In this document: positions 1 through 11,689 of the stretch, in pieces
Layout: every line of letters begins with the position of its first letter
Position numbering within the stretch: position 1 is the stretch's first letter
Source: Nicotiana tabacum
Taxonomy: Eukaryota; Streptophyta; Magnoliopsida; Solanales; Solanaceae
NCBI RefSeq assembly: GCF_000715075.1
Contig: NC_134094.1
Coordinates: 81,545,120-81,609,119 of the forward strand
Direction: 5' to 3'
Length of the DNA: 64,000 nt
Notes under the pieces: generated by a model
Seen by the model: the letters and a program-made list of their open reading frames with translations, nothing else
What the model was told of the DNA's origin: nothing
The model's database searches: none
Program-made: the position numbers and the translations under genes

Positions 1-1564
1 TCCATCTTTTAAAGGTAACAAACACATCAGATTTATTTTTCAGAAAATAAACCCATACCTTTCTTGTGGAATCATCAATGAACGAAACATAATAGCGTGA
101 GCCTCCTAGAGAAGTTACAGGTGCTGGTCCCCATACATCTGTATGCACTAGTTCCAGCTTCTCTTTCTTTGGCGTCCTTCCCACCTTTGAGAAACTAACT
201 CTCTTTTGTTTCGAGTAAATGCAATCTTCACACAAACCTAATTCAACATGCTTTAGGTTTGACAACTTTTCTTTGGATGTCAACAACTTTATTCCCTTCT
301 CACTCATATGCCCGAGCCTCCGGTGCCACAATGTTATATCACGACCATGATCAACTGTTGCTATAGTATCTCGATGTATTGCAGTTGCATACAGTGTTCC
401 CTTCTTGAATTCTCGCGCCACAACCAAATTTCCTTTGGTTATCTTCCACGATTTGTTACTGAATGTTGTTGTATATCCTTCACTGTCAATCTGACCCAAA
501 GATATCAGATTTTTCTTGAGTCCAGGAACATGTTGGACATTTTGCAATTTCCATAACATGTCTTGTGAAGTCTTTATATGAACTTCAACTTTCCCTACAA
601 TGTACAGAGGTTCGCCGTCTGCTAGATAAACTTTCCCAAATTTTCTAGTAATATAATTATGCTATAATTCTTTGCATGATGTAGAGTGAAAGGATGCACC
701 TGAGTCGAGAATCCAAGATTCGATTGGACTGTCTGCACAACGAATTAGTGCATCACCGACTTGTTCAGCAATTGCATTTGCTGAATTATCATCCTTGTAT
801 TGATCGTTCTTCTTCTTCTTTGGCTCTCTACACTGACTACTGTAGTGACCCTTCTTATCGCAATTCTAACACGTGATATCTTTGCGATTTTTGGATTGCC
901 CTCTTCTCCTTGACTTTGATCTGCTATGACTTTGTCCTTTTTGGATGCTTCTCCCCCTGCTTTCGATATTAAAAGAAGATCCTGGGGAATCACTTAATTC
1001 TTTTCGGCGAATATCTTCACTTAGAACCAAGTCTCTAATATCATCCAATTTGAGTTTGGTACTTCCCGATGAACTGCTAACTGCAGTTACTATTGCAGAC
1101 CAACTTTCCTGTAGAGATGATAGTAGAATCAACACCCTGACTTCGTCGTCGAATGTTATATTAACATAACTCAACTGAGTTAATATTACATTAAACTCAT
1201 TGATATGTTCCGTAACAGATCCACCTTCTGTCATCTTTAAGTTGAACAATTGATGCATCAAATAGACTTTATTTGAAGCAGATGGCTTCTCGTACATATT
1301 TGATAACGCCTTCATCAGACCTGCAGTGGTCTTCTCGTTAATGATGTTAAACGCCACATTTCGTGTCAGCGTCAAACGAATCACACCAAGAGCTTGGCGA
1401 TCTAATAGATCCCAATCCGCTTTGGCCATATTCTCTGGTTTTACCTCGGTTAGAGGTAAGTGTAATTTTTTCTGGTACAAATAATCCTCTATTTGCATTT
1501 TTCAGAACCCAAAATCTTTGCCATTGAACTTGTCAATCTTAACCTTGCCTTCGTCCGATGCCAT
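1..1564 (-). pseudogene. Tnt1-like Ty1/Copia gag-pol remnant (gag, protease, start of integrase)
   Basis: Read on the minus strand, an ATG at 1564 opens a Copia gag domain resembling the Tnt1-94 family. A CCHC zinc knuckle follows near 815-870, then an aspartic protease with a DSGAS active site (about 690-715). Next comes a GAG-pre-integrase segment with WHRRLGHMS (about 300-335) and the beginning of the integrase core, which runs off the left edge. The frame is broken: a TGA near 1504 stands where a Trp is usual, a TAG falls inside the zinc knuckle, and another TAG lies in the protease. The element therefore cannot make a full polyprotein. The longest open piece is 866-1498. Domain calls rest on motif recognition by eye. 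The family placement (Tnt1-like rather than another Copia lineage) is likely but not tested by alignment. Confidence 0.9.
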
Positions 1565-1690
1565 TTTTCACAAAAATATTTTATGTGAATAGTGTCTGTG
1601 AATAGTAACGATTATCAATAATGTCGCACTATTTTTGTGAATAGTACCTGCACCACTACCGTTCTTTCTACTAGAATTACACTATCTGTG

Positions 1691-1703
1691 CTCTGATACC
1701 AGT
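1691..1703 (-). other. Primer binding site of the Copia element
   Basis: On the minus strand this reads TGGTATCAGAGCA, the usual plant Copia primer site complementary to initiator tRNA-Met. It lies two bases from the LTR end, between the LTR and the gag start, as expected. Confidence 0.9.
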
Positions 1704-1890
1704 TGTTGGGAAATATGTCAGGCTAATAGAAGGGAAAAATATTTGAAAGAGAAGCAATAAATTGCACAAGACAAGATTTACGTGGTTCGGCAATTTTGCC
1801 TACTCCACAACCACACAAAGAATAACTCTTTATTAATTGAAGAGAGGAAGAAGAAGTTGAGGGATGATTTGCAAATAAAAATGCATACCC

Positions 1891-1898
1891 CTTTTATA
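1891..1898 (-). promoter_or_regulatory. TATA box in the Copia LTR
   Basis: The minus strand reads TATAAAAG here. It lies just downstream of the three palindromic repeats in element orientation and about 185 bp before the LTR end, a sensible position for the U3/R promoter. Confidence 0.75.
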
Positions 1899-1917
1899 GG
1901 CATTTGAATGCTCTGTC

Positions 1918-1995
1918 GAGGTAAGCGCTTACATCATAGGAATGCCGATGTAAGCGCTTACATCATACGAATGCCGATGTAAGCGCTTACATCAT
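1918..1995. repeat. Three 29-bp tandem repeats, each with a GTAAGCGCTTAC palindrome
   Basis: The palindromic core GTAAGCGCTTAC starts at 1921, 1950 and 1979, an exact 29-bp spacing. The linkers are nearly identical (GAATGCCGAT). It sits upstream of the LTR TATA box, where Tnt1 and Tto1 are known to carry tandem enhancer boxes. An enhancer role is inferred from position only. Confidence 0.9.
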
Positions 1996-2064
1996 AAGTT
2001 CATCTCTTTTTTATTTTTATTTTTTTTGTTTTGTCTATTTTTCTTTCTTTCACATACAACAACA

Positions 2065-2414
2065 TGCTTGCTACTATCATATCCAAAGAGGAATCCTTCC
2101 TGTAATATCAGCCATTTACCCTACTTCCCTCCAGATTTCATCAAGTGGTCATGCTAGAAACGTAAACAGTCATGGATAATTAAATTATGAGATCCTTCTG
2201 AATGAACTAAGAGAATCTTATTTATTCTCTTTCATTTTCTTAATTGAAGAAATAATTAGAAAATAAAATAGCAATGGTCCGAAACCCCAAGCAATTTACC
2301 AGGAGAGGATCATTGGGAATGGACTAAGGGCCTACCAACCCTATCTTAATCTAAGAGATCTACCCCTGGCAAAAAAGAAGACGGAAAGAAAGGGTGTGCG
2401 CTGGTTTCATATCA
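2065..2414. other. Noncoding stretch; right end is the tail of a second Copia 5' LTR
   Basis: No gene is seen. The last about 30 bases, ending TTTCATATCA at 2414, match the end of the 3' LTR at about 8920-8950 and abut a primer binding site, so they are the tail of a 5' LTR. I could not trace the LTR further left. It may be truncated or strongly diverged. Confidence 0.55.
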
Positions 2415-2427
2415 TGGTATCAGAGCT
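2415..2427 (+). other. Primer binding site of the second Copia element
   Basis: TGGTATCAGAGCT follows the LTR end CA directly and is complementary to initiator tRNA-Met. The reverse transcriptase remnant begins only about 25 bp later, so almost the whole 5' half of the internal region is deleted. Confidence 0.85.
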
Positions 2428-2429
2428 AA

Positions 2430-3307
2430 ATCTTAATTTTCTATGAATGATCTTGGTCCTCTTCATTACACTTTAGGTGTTCATATTACAAAAAACTTCA
2501 AAATGTCTCCGGTTATCTCAAGCTAAATATGCTCGTGATCATCTTTCTTGTGCATCTTTACTTAATTGTAAACCTATTCTATCTCCTACAGCTAGTTCTC
2601 GACTATCTGCACATGAGTGTCATTTGTTTTCTGATCCTTCGTATTATCGCAGTCTTGTAGGTGCCTTGTAGTATCTTCCTATTACTAGGCATGACATCTC
2701 ATATGCTTAAATATTGTATCTCAATTCATGAGTGCTCCTCGAACCATTTATTTTATTATTGTTAAACAGATCCTTCACTACCTTGCTGGTACGATAACCC
2801 CTTGGCCTTAATCTACATTCTTCCTCATCTTTTTCTCTAACGGCCTACTTTGAGGCTGATTAGACCGGGTGTCGGACACCTGTTGATCAACTACTGGTTT
2901 TGTCATTTTATTGGTCCAAATCTTATATCTTGAAGTTGTAAGAAGCAATCTACTTCTCTTGCTCTAGTACTGAAGCCGAACATCGAGCCTTAGCTCATAC
3001 CATAGTTGAATTAACATGGATTCAACATCAGCTTTGTGACTTGGGTAATTCTATTTCCGAGCCCCCTTTGGTAATATGTGATAATATTAGTGCTTTATAT
3101 TTGTCTACTGATCATGTTTATCATGATCATACCAAATATTTGGAGATGAATTTTTACTTTATTCGGGAACATGTTACATCTGGTTCTATTTTGGTTCGCT
3201 ATATATCTACTAACAGATAATTTATAGACATTCTCTCTAAAAGTTTATCATCTCATCAGTTTTCAATTCTTCGTGACAAGCTTCACATTTCTTTTCAATC
3301 ATGTCAG
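2430..3307 (+). pseudogene. Copia reverse transcriptase C-terminus and RNase H remnant
   Basis: The conceptual translation shows the end of a Copia reverse transcriptase followed by RNase H. Recognisable patches are SQAKYARDHL, YRSLVGAL and the TEAEHRALAH type motif with KYLEMNFYFIREHV. Several stops and frameshifts break it; the longest open part is 2477-2671. Gag, protease, integrase and most of the reverse transcriptase are missing. A purine tract (AAAGGGGCA, 3311-3319) and an LTR start follow. It is a non-autonomous relic on the plus strand, opposite to the Copia element on its left. Confidence 0.85.
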
Positions 3308-3894
3308 TTTAAAGGGGCATGTTAATGTACTGCTACTGTCGTTATTGTATTTGAGTTGGACTCTTCCAACAAGCCACTCACTACTAGAAAATTGGCAAAA
3401 TTAGTCCAAAGAATACCGACCGAAGTCGGTCGAAAAAACCCGACCGAAATCGATCGAAAATTAAGTAAATTGGTCGCAAAAGTCAAAGAAAATATTTCTG
3501 ACACCGGAAATAGTGGTCCCACAGCAGAAAAATAAAAACTCCGACCAATTTCGGTCGAAACTTGGTCAATATTTGACCAAGGCCTGGTCATACTTGTATA
3601 TAATCTACAAAAATAATTTTTTATTAAATTTTTTCAAAATTTTCGACCGATTTCGGTCGGAATATTTGAAATTATGCTTTCCCGCCCAAGACAATTGGTT
3701 TTTAATATAACAAAAATTATATATATTTAATTTATCAACCGGAATAAGTTATAATTAAATATTTTCGACCGAGTTCGATCGGAAAAATAATTTTAAAATA
3801 ATTAAAATATAAATTTAATAATATTACTAACCGAAGTCGGTCGGTTTTGGTCAACCTTTATATAAATAGCTTTTAAATAAATAATATTTAATAC

Positions 3895-3941
<47 letters not shown>

Positions 3942-4053
3942 GTTTTTTAATTACATTTATATGTGTGTATGTGTTTTTATTACTTTAGTCGGTCGGTAAC
4001 TTATTTTAAAATAAAATATAACTTGTTTAATTGATATACTATATATATAAGCT

Positions 4054-4190
4054 ATATTCGATTAAATCTTACTATAAAATATTTAAAAATAAAATGTATA
4101 GTTTTATAAGATGTAGTGTTCTATAAGACATCTTATAGAACTATACACTTTATTTTTAAATGTGTTATAGTAAGATTTAATCGAATATAA
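4054..4190. repeat. Imperfect inverted repeat, arms about 60 bp
   Basis: The two halves around about 4122 are reverse complements with scattered mismatches. TATATTCGATTAAATCTTAC on the left matches GTAAGATTTAATCGAATATA on the right. It could be a small foldback MITE inside the CACTA element. No convincing target duplication was found. Confidence 0.75.
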
Positions 4191-4197
4191 TTGAATT

Positions 4198-4553
<356 letters not shown>

Positions 4554-4681
4554 AATATATCATTAATATGTATACATATGTTGTTGTTGCTACAACTTAC
4601 GTATTAATATAGCACTACATCTTTTAGAACTATATATAAGATGTATATATAGTATAATATAGTATAGTATAGTATAGTATA

Positions 4682-4720
<39 letters not shown>

Positions 4721-6116
4721 CTTGTAGTATATATTTTCTTAAAATATTACATACATACTATATTATAAATTGTGTTTCACAAAAATTTCAAACTTGAAAA
4801 AGTAGATGAAAATCAAAAGCTTATACATATGAAAGAAATATTTTTCCCTATTTGCGCATTAATTTTCCAAAGTTTTTATTCATTTGAATGTGACTCGACC
4901 ACTAAATACCAAACCACATCAAAAAAACAAACGAAAAATATAAGCAATCAAAAATAGAAGAGACAAAAGTATTCAAGAAAAATTAAGTCACGTTACAAAA
5001 TTATATCTCTTGTTAACAAATAGAAAGACGTAATCTAAGAGCACGGAAGGATCAAAGAAAATAAGTTTTTGATAACAACAGGAATACCAAACAAATACTA
5101 TTGAGTTTATTAAGTAAACTACTTGTAGATATGCTACCTTGATACTTGGGGAGAGATCAATGTAGCTTGCACTTTGCAAAATTTCTGAGGTATGACCATA
5201 ATACTTTATATGGTTGTGTACGGTGAATTCAAGTATGAAATTATAAGAGGAAAACTTACAAATATTAAAATAAGAGAATAAATTATTGATATCGAAACGG
5301 GTTCATTCATCAGGATAAAACCTCTAAAATTGCTTTAAAAAATAAATTTTTTATTTTTCGAAGAAATAAAATTATAACTAAATTGCTTTAAACTGCCGTA
5401 AACCAAGTCCCTAAGCTAAATATTCAATAGTATTGTTCTATAATATATAAATGGTTATTAACTTTGCTTGATGGTCTTGGAGGTAATTATAAATGCATAA
5501 TGCACTTCAAAGCATCTAAGATTTGCATTTTAAAGTTTCTTTATCATATTTATGTTTTACGCTAACTACTCTTCAAATATACACAACATTAAGAGTCTTA
5601 GGGGAAAATAATATTTTTATGTGGTAAACCCTTGATTTAAATAAAAATTGATTCACAAATTTATAGTGACAATCATATCTCAAATTAATGTTGTACGTCC
5701 ATACACACAAGGAAAGGAGTTCAAATATAATTAAAGAAAAATAATTTTAGTTCAAATAAGGAAAGATTTAATAAGTATTAAAATTTTAGTTGATTTCAAA
5801 GTACTAAATTTCAGGAAAATAATTAAATGATAACATTAATTACTCAAAGTGCTAATTATTAGGAAAATAATTAAATGCATATTCATACATAATAGAAAAT
5901 TAATTAAATGACTATTTTACCTAGTGTGAACTCTACTTTTAAAGGGTAAAAAAGGCGAACGACATTTTGTTAAGGGCATTTGCGCTTTTAATATAATATA
6001 ATATAATATATATATAAGTTTAATATTAAATATTATAATTTGACAAAAACTGACGGACTTCGGTCAATATTGTAATTAAATCAATTATATAAATAATTTA
6101 AAAATCAATTACGGAA

Positions 6117-6575
6117 TTGGACCAAATTTGGCCCCAAATCAGCGGCCCAAACGCGCCAAAATTTCCCCTCATTTCCCCCCTTATTATTTCCCCTTCTCTT
6201 CTCTTTCTCCTCCCTTTCCCCACTCCCACAGACCAGCCATCGGCCGCCGTGTTCCGCTACCGAAAATCGCCCACAGGCGGCGGCCGTCGTCCAAACCACC
6301 CCAAAATTTCACCCTTTCTTCCTCTCAACCTCCTTTCCATGAATCCAAACCCCAAATCCTTTAAATCCCTCTCAATCCCCGTAAATCTATGCCTAACCGA
6401 AACCCTAGGCGCCGCTCACCACCCCAAACTCCAAAATTTTTACACCACCGGTCTCCTCTCACTCTCCTCTTCTCCGTTCCATGCCCCAAAACCTTCAAAA
6501 CCCCTCCAAAATCCGACCACAATTCCGCCGAATTCCGGCCAGCTACCTCCTGCCGTTACTGAGCCTCTTTTCTAG
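6117..6575 (+). CDS. Doubtful 152-residue Pro/Ser-rich open frame inside the CACTA element
   Basis: The block 6100-6710 is strongly pyrimidine- and GC-rich compared with its AT-rich surroundings. It holds overlapping open frames in two phases (6117-6575 and 6128-6364), both rich in Pro, Ser and Leu. I recognise no domain. A GTAAAATCC donor-like site at about 6741 followed by more than 1 kb of T-rich sequence would suit a leader exon plus intron of a transposon transcript or a captured gene fragment. Both ideas are inference. The composition alone could create such open frames, so coding status is uncertain. Confidence 0.25.
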   Translation: MDQIWPQISGPNAPKFPLISPLIISPSLLFLLPFPTPTDQPSAAVFRYRKSPTGGGRRPNHPKISPFLPLNLLSMNPNPKSFKSLSIPVNLCLTETLGAAHHPKLQNFYTTGLLSLSSSPFHAPKPSKPLQNPTTIPPNSGQLPPAVTEPLF

Positions 6576-7031
6576 CATGAACACGACCTCGTGGCCTCTC
6601 TTTCTCTTTGCCACAGTGCTGGAATCAACTTTGTTTTGCCAAAGTTTGTATTTTTTGGCATTTGACATCGAGAAAAAGAGGTGTGGAGATCGATTCGCCG
6701 TCTAGTCGTGTTGTACTACTGGTTTGAAGCCCGAGCGTTTAGGTAAAATCCAAATCCCTTGTTCATCAATTTTAGTCTTTCTTTGTTGACTGATTTTGAG
6801 ATTGTTTTTATTTGTTTAGTTTAAGTTCTGTTTTTTTTCTTCTTCTTAATTAGTGATTTTAGTCGTCGTTTGTTGATTTTGAATTATTATGTTGTCCGTT
6901 CTTTTAGTTCTTTGTTTCGATCGGTTATCTCATATTTTCTGCTAGTGGTTTGAAATTAGTTATAGATTCAAGTTTGTAAACTTCAAGTATAGTTTCTGTT
7001 AGTTCATGTTTAGCTCGTCCTGATAATTAAC

Positions 7032-8165
7032 TAAAGTTTCAGCTTTTCGGCATAATCACTTGTCAATTTGGTTACTCGTTTGTTTGAGTTGGCGTTATTA
7101 GTTAGTCGTTTGTAGTTGTGAATCAGTGATGTTAGTCTTCTCTCGGTGATTCTTAGTTTAGTCGTCTATATGTTCGAGTTAGCCATATTATTTCGTCCCT
7201 CGCTACTGATTCTGTCAACTTCGAGTAGTCGCTTTATCGGTTTAGACTCGAGTATATTAGTTTGAATTATTATTAGTTCAGGTTATTCAGATTGTGTTTT
7301 AGATTCAATTAGTTGATTAACATGTTATTTATATTGTCGTCGTCTTTGATAAGAATCCTCTGTTTCGTTTAGTGTTAGTAACTGTTAGTTATTTGATTCA
7401 ATTAACTGCTAGATTGTGCTTTAGATTCAATTAGTTTATTAACATGTTGCTTATATTGTTGTTGACATAAGAATTATCTGCTTGTTTATTGGCATAAGAA
7501 TTATCTGCTTGTTTTCTTTGTGGTGGCTCATGCATTCTTCTATGAGCTCTTGTCCATGTACCCTTAGTCCAGAAAATAAGTATGTAGTTTCTATTTTGTG
7601 CAAAGATTAATCTGGTAACTGCGATAGGGCTTTGTTTCAGTTTATTTGTGAGTTAGTCCCATATCATGGGTTCGAACCTTTCTGCCACACACAAAGCCTG
7701 GTGTGGCAAAGGAGAATGTCGGGCCTGTACTCTGCTGGAGTTATAGTCTTGCTATAATTCCAAAGAAAAAAGAAAAGGAGGTTGACAACTATCTTTTTAT
7801 TGAGGAAGCACACCCTTATTGGCGTTTACCATATGAAATCTACTCTCTTTGCTGGTTGCTGATGCATTCGTTTAAATCCTGGGCTATCTTAATTCCTCTG
7901 ATTCAAGGTCAAAAGTTATAGTTTGTTTCTGCTTTTTGTGAAGGGTTAACATCAAGCTGAATAGAACATTACATTTTGTCACATTGTCCATTTTAAGAAT
8001 TTAAGTTGATGAATTACTTGCAGTTAATTCACAGTTCATTCTCTTTTGTTCATTACTCATGGTTGTGATCTTTGGATCGGTAGTATCATACCAGTCTTCT
8101 GTAATTATATGCTCATATCTCTTTAATTAAAGTTTCAGCTTTTCGGCATAATCACTTGTCAATTT
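7032..8165. repeat. Direct repeats in the T-rich part of the CACTA element
   Basis: A 38-bp word beginning TAAAGTTTCAGCTTTTCGGC occurs at 7032-7069 and again at 8128-8165. A second pair with core TTTAGATTCAATTAGTT lies at about 7289-7350 and 7412-7470. A short tandem with core ATAAGAATTATCTGCTTGTT lies at about 7467-7518. No gene is recognised here. The tract 8216-8345 is a (GTT)n-rich low-complexity run. Confidence 0.75.
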
Positions 8166-9255
8166 TGGTTGTTATAGGCTCTAATTGGTAGTATTTTGTT
8201 ATTGAACATTTGTATAGTTGTTGTTGTGGTTGGCGTTGTTGTTATTAGCGTTGTTGTTGTGGTTGTGGTTGTTATTAGCGTTGTTGGTTAATTGTTGTTG
8301 TTGGTTAACTGTTGTTGTTGTTGTTGGTTAATTATGGTTGAATGGCAGCAATGTAATGCTGCCATTATAGGATGGATATTGGTTGTAATTGGCAGGTGGT
8401 GTCGGAAATCTCATTTTTTTTTCCAGAAATTCAAAATTTCCGACCGAAGTTGGTCGGAAATTTTGAATTTAAATAAATTAACAATTTATTACAATTTACA
8501 AATAATTATATATTTAAATAAAATTATTATATATTTAAAATTCCGACCGATTTCGGTTAGTATTTTGAAAATTAAATAAAAAAAAATTTAATTAATACCG
8601 ACTGATTTTCGGTCGGTAAATGCAGTTTGACTGTCAGTCAACGCATTGAATAAACCGACCGTTTTCGGTTGGAAATTTCCGACCGATTTCGGTTGAAACT
8701 CCTTAGTGACCATAATTTTTCCGACTAATTAAAAGCGGTCGGAAATCGGTCGCTTTTTCTCCATTTCCGACCGATTTTGGTCGGTTTTCCTGGACGAAAT
8801 TAGCCTAGTGACTGTTAGTTATTGTGTCTGAGTTCGACTCTTCCAACAAGATTAAGTAGATATATGTAAGAATATTACTTGTACTCTAATTTCTAGCACT
8901 GTATAAAGATGAACAACAACCCATAAAGGGTGTGTGTTGGTTTCATATGGGTAAAGACATGGATTTAACCATGAGATTATTGGATAATCTCAACCTTTTC
9001 ATTTTGGGACAACTACTCAAAAACAAGATTCATGAATTCCTTCACATTAAAAGGCAATTGCAGGGATCCATTCATGTTCAGATCCTTGCCATTCCATTTC
9101 AGAGTTGTTACAGCATAAAAAAGGAAAATATTATATTGTATTATTGAAAAATGTTTGCCTAGTGAAGTTATAGAGAAATATTAACACCACATTCCTAATA
9201 AAAGAAAAATATTTTATCAATAATATACTACAATTCCTCTTCAAGTGATAATAAC

Positions 9256-11475
9256 TTATAGAGAAGAAAAGATAGGGAGGCCGGGTAGAGTATAACCAGC
9301 ATCAACAATAAAGATATTGCCAGATACATAGTTGGAAGAGTCATGGACCAAATATCTCACTAGTGAAGTTAATGCTGGATCTGTGGTTCCAAAAGTTTTC
9401 AGTGGAACAGTTCTTGTTGCTACATTCTTTAGCCAATCTTGTTCTACTAGTTTCTCAGTAATCTCCGATTTGAAAAGCCCTGGAGCTATTGCATTCACTC
9501 TAATGTTGTGTTCTCCCAATTCTAATGCCATTATCTGCAAACGTACAGATATATCAAAATGTCAATTTAGAGATTTCCGAAGATGGGAAAGCAAGAAATG
9601 TTAGTCTAAGAAAACAGATATTTTTAAGAAATAAATTAGAAGCGACGAAAGTTATAATTCATACAAAGTTAGCACTATTTCAACTTTCTCTTTTCATAAA
9701 ATTTAAAGGAGTAGGGGTGTGTTTGGTATGACGAACATCATTTTATGGAAAATATTTTTTTAACGAAATGCCTTCTGGTTGGAGAGTTGAAAATATTTTC
9801 TACATAAAGAATCATTTATTAAAGTTCGATAATAATATAGCAAATAAGTGTTTGATTAAAAATTGTGTATTCAAAATTGATTATATTATTATCGAACTTT
9901 AATAAATGATTCTTTATGTAGAAAACTTGGGATAATTGTCAAGGAGAATAACTTCCGATGGAAAATGATGGAAGTCATTTTTCCCGTTCGATGGAAACTA
10001 TTTTTCCTGAAAGACATTTTATAACAATCAAACACCAGAAAATAACTTCATATCAAAAGCACCTTAGTTTTTATCATTTGGAACTTTTTTCCTTGGGTAA
10101 GATAAGTTTCAACATTAGGTTATAACCTTTGTCATGGAATCCATGGCAGCCTTGGAGGAGCTATAGGCAATTCCCCCACGCATTAAAGCTCTATTTAAAC
10201 CAGAAATAGATGAAATATTAATAATGGAGCCTCCCCTTTTTGCAGCTTTCATATGTCTTCCAACATACTTGGAAACTAGCCAAGATCCTGTCAAATTTGT
10301 TTGTAAAGTATTGCGCCACTCTTCCTCAGAAAGATCTACTGCTGATTTTATTCCACCTATAAACACAAAAGTAGATTCAGATTATGGAGCTAAAGCAGCC
10401 TACCAAATTCAATAATTCTCTTTGGGATGAATAGGTTATCTAAAAGTTCAAAAAAGAAAACCATAAACTCTTAAGTAATTACTCCAAATAATTCTCCTAG
10501 TAAAAGTTCACTCGTCAATTCTCTATTTTAAGATGGGATGAACCGATGAAGTATTGCATTTTCTCCTCAAGTGTGGACAGGGCGGAGCTAGCTTGTGGTT
10601 CAATTGAATTTCTTTTGCCAGAAAATTATACTCTGAAAATAGTGCAAAAATAAGTTTTTTTTTTAATTATGTATAAACTTTTTAATCCACTTTGGCGTAA
10701 GGGGAGATTTTATTTTAATGGCCGAGGAGTTCAAAGATTGTTTTAGGTTACAGTTTTTTTTTTAAGTAAATAGGTTACAGGTTGAAATCTCATATGTGAC
10801 CTTTTCTTTTATTATTATTATTGTATGAATTTCTAGCTCCACTACAAGTGTCAAATATGAGTATTTTATGAGTATCATGCAGAATTACTTATCTGAAGTT
10901 TACAACCTTAGTACTTTACCAATAAAGTTGACTATAGGAACTGACCTTACCATAGCACTTTTTCTCAAATTAAATGCTAAAAAGGGGTTACTTGTTAAAG
11001 TGATAAAAAAAATCTTTTTAAAGAATTCTTTCATTTCTGGTGAAAGGTTTTTGTCCTACTTATAGTATAAGTCGTCCAGCCTATCAATACTTTGTACACA
11101 CATTAAACCTAACCTACATAAGTTACCTCTAACACCAGCATTGTTAATAAGAGCATCAATGTAGCCAAAAGCATCCCAAGCTTTCTTTACAGATGCTTCA
11201 ATAGTTGGACCATCAGCAGTAACATCAAGTTCAATAACCACTGCTCTAACAAGTTGAGTATTTGAACTTGCCATTGTATTAATTTCATGACAAAGGGATT
11301 CCAAGCGGTCCACCCGACGGGCGGCCGCCACGACACTACAGCCTGCCCTAGCAAGGTCAAGGCAGAATTCACGGCCGAGCCCCGCCGATGCACCGGTGAC
11401 AAACACCACTTTGCCTTGCAATTGGCGCCAAGGCTCCAAATGGTCTGCCATATTGCTCTTTTTATGAGTTGTCAT
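9256..11475 (-). CDS. Short-chain dehydrogenase/reductase, three exons, intact
   Basis: The exons are 11475-11127, 10356-10127 and 9534-9256 on the minus strand, with GT-AG introns of 770 and 592 bp. They join in frame to 285 residues, normal for a plant classical SDR. The Rossmann cofactor motif TGASAGLG is at residues 27-34, basic residues R53/R54 after the second strand favour NADP(H), NNAG is at 111-114, and N137, S166, Y181 and K185 (YSSSK) form the catalytic set. It ends with a [13 protein letters not shown] C-terminus. It resembles the Arabidopsis At3g55290/At3g46170 group, a family-level guess; the substrate is unknown. A second ATG (11451) eight codons in is an alternative start. A TATA box lies 70 bp upstream. 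No targeting peptide is obvious, so cytosol is likely. A broken copy lies at 55299-58440. Confidence 0.92.
9713..10036. mobile_element. MITE-like foldback element in SDR intron 2
   Basis: The core is a perfect 44-bp inverted repeat, arms 9796-9839 and 9882-9925, with a 42-bp spacer. Outside it the ends are weaker inverted repeats: GGGTGTGTTTGGTATGACG on the left and the complement of a similar GGTGTTTGATTG on the right, typical of plant hAT-type MITEs. No clear 8-bp duplication was found. It lies wholly inside intron 2, clear of both splice sites. Confidence 0.7.
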
Positions 11476-11544
11476 ATTGCTATGGGACTTGCTAGGAGTT
11501 TTTCGGTGTTTACTATGCTGTGATGGTTATAATCTAAGACGTAC

Positions 11545-11551
11545 ATTTATA
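11545..11551 (-). promoter_or_regulatory. TATA box of the SDR gene
   Basis: The minus strand reads TATAAAT about 70 bp upstream of the ATG at 11475. The same block (CTAAGATGTACATTTATAGG) is conserved upstream of the broken second copy at about 58415-58435. Confidence 0.65.
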
Positions 11552-11689
11552 GGTGTGAATTAGTGAACTGAAGATGTACATATTTTTAAATAGAAAAACG
11601 TGTTTCAGATGTATGAATAAGCTATGGTTTGTAGACTTGCCTGTGTAACGTACCGTGCATGATCCATGAGTTGATAAGCTCCAGCTGGC

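Larger units (their letters stand above)
1706..2064 (-). mobile_element. 5' LTR of the Tnt1-like Copia element
   Basis: The 359-bp LTR has 5-bp terminal inverted repeats, TGTTG on the left and CAACA on the right, and abuts the primer binding site. A TATA box (1891-1898) and three palindromic repeats (1918-1995) lie where U3 should be for a minus-strand element. The partner LTR is outside the window, so no target-site duplication can be checked. The right boundary could move by 3 bp because CAACAACA allows two endings. Confidence 0.8.

Noticed and set aside
1918..1995. CRISPR-like array of short repeats
   Set aside because: Eukaryotic LTR context, spacers nearly identical, only three units with the repeat itself palindromic. 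These are LTR tandem repeats.
2200..2414. Full 5' LTR for the second Copia element
   Set aside because: Only the last about 30 bp match the 3' LTR, and no TGTTAATG start was found at the expected distance.
7640..7720. GGGTTCGAACCT, similar to a tRNA B box, possible SINE or tRNA
   Set aside because: No A box, cloverleaf or SINE body could be recognised around it.
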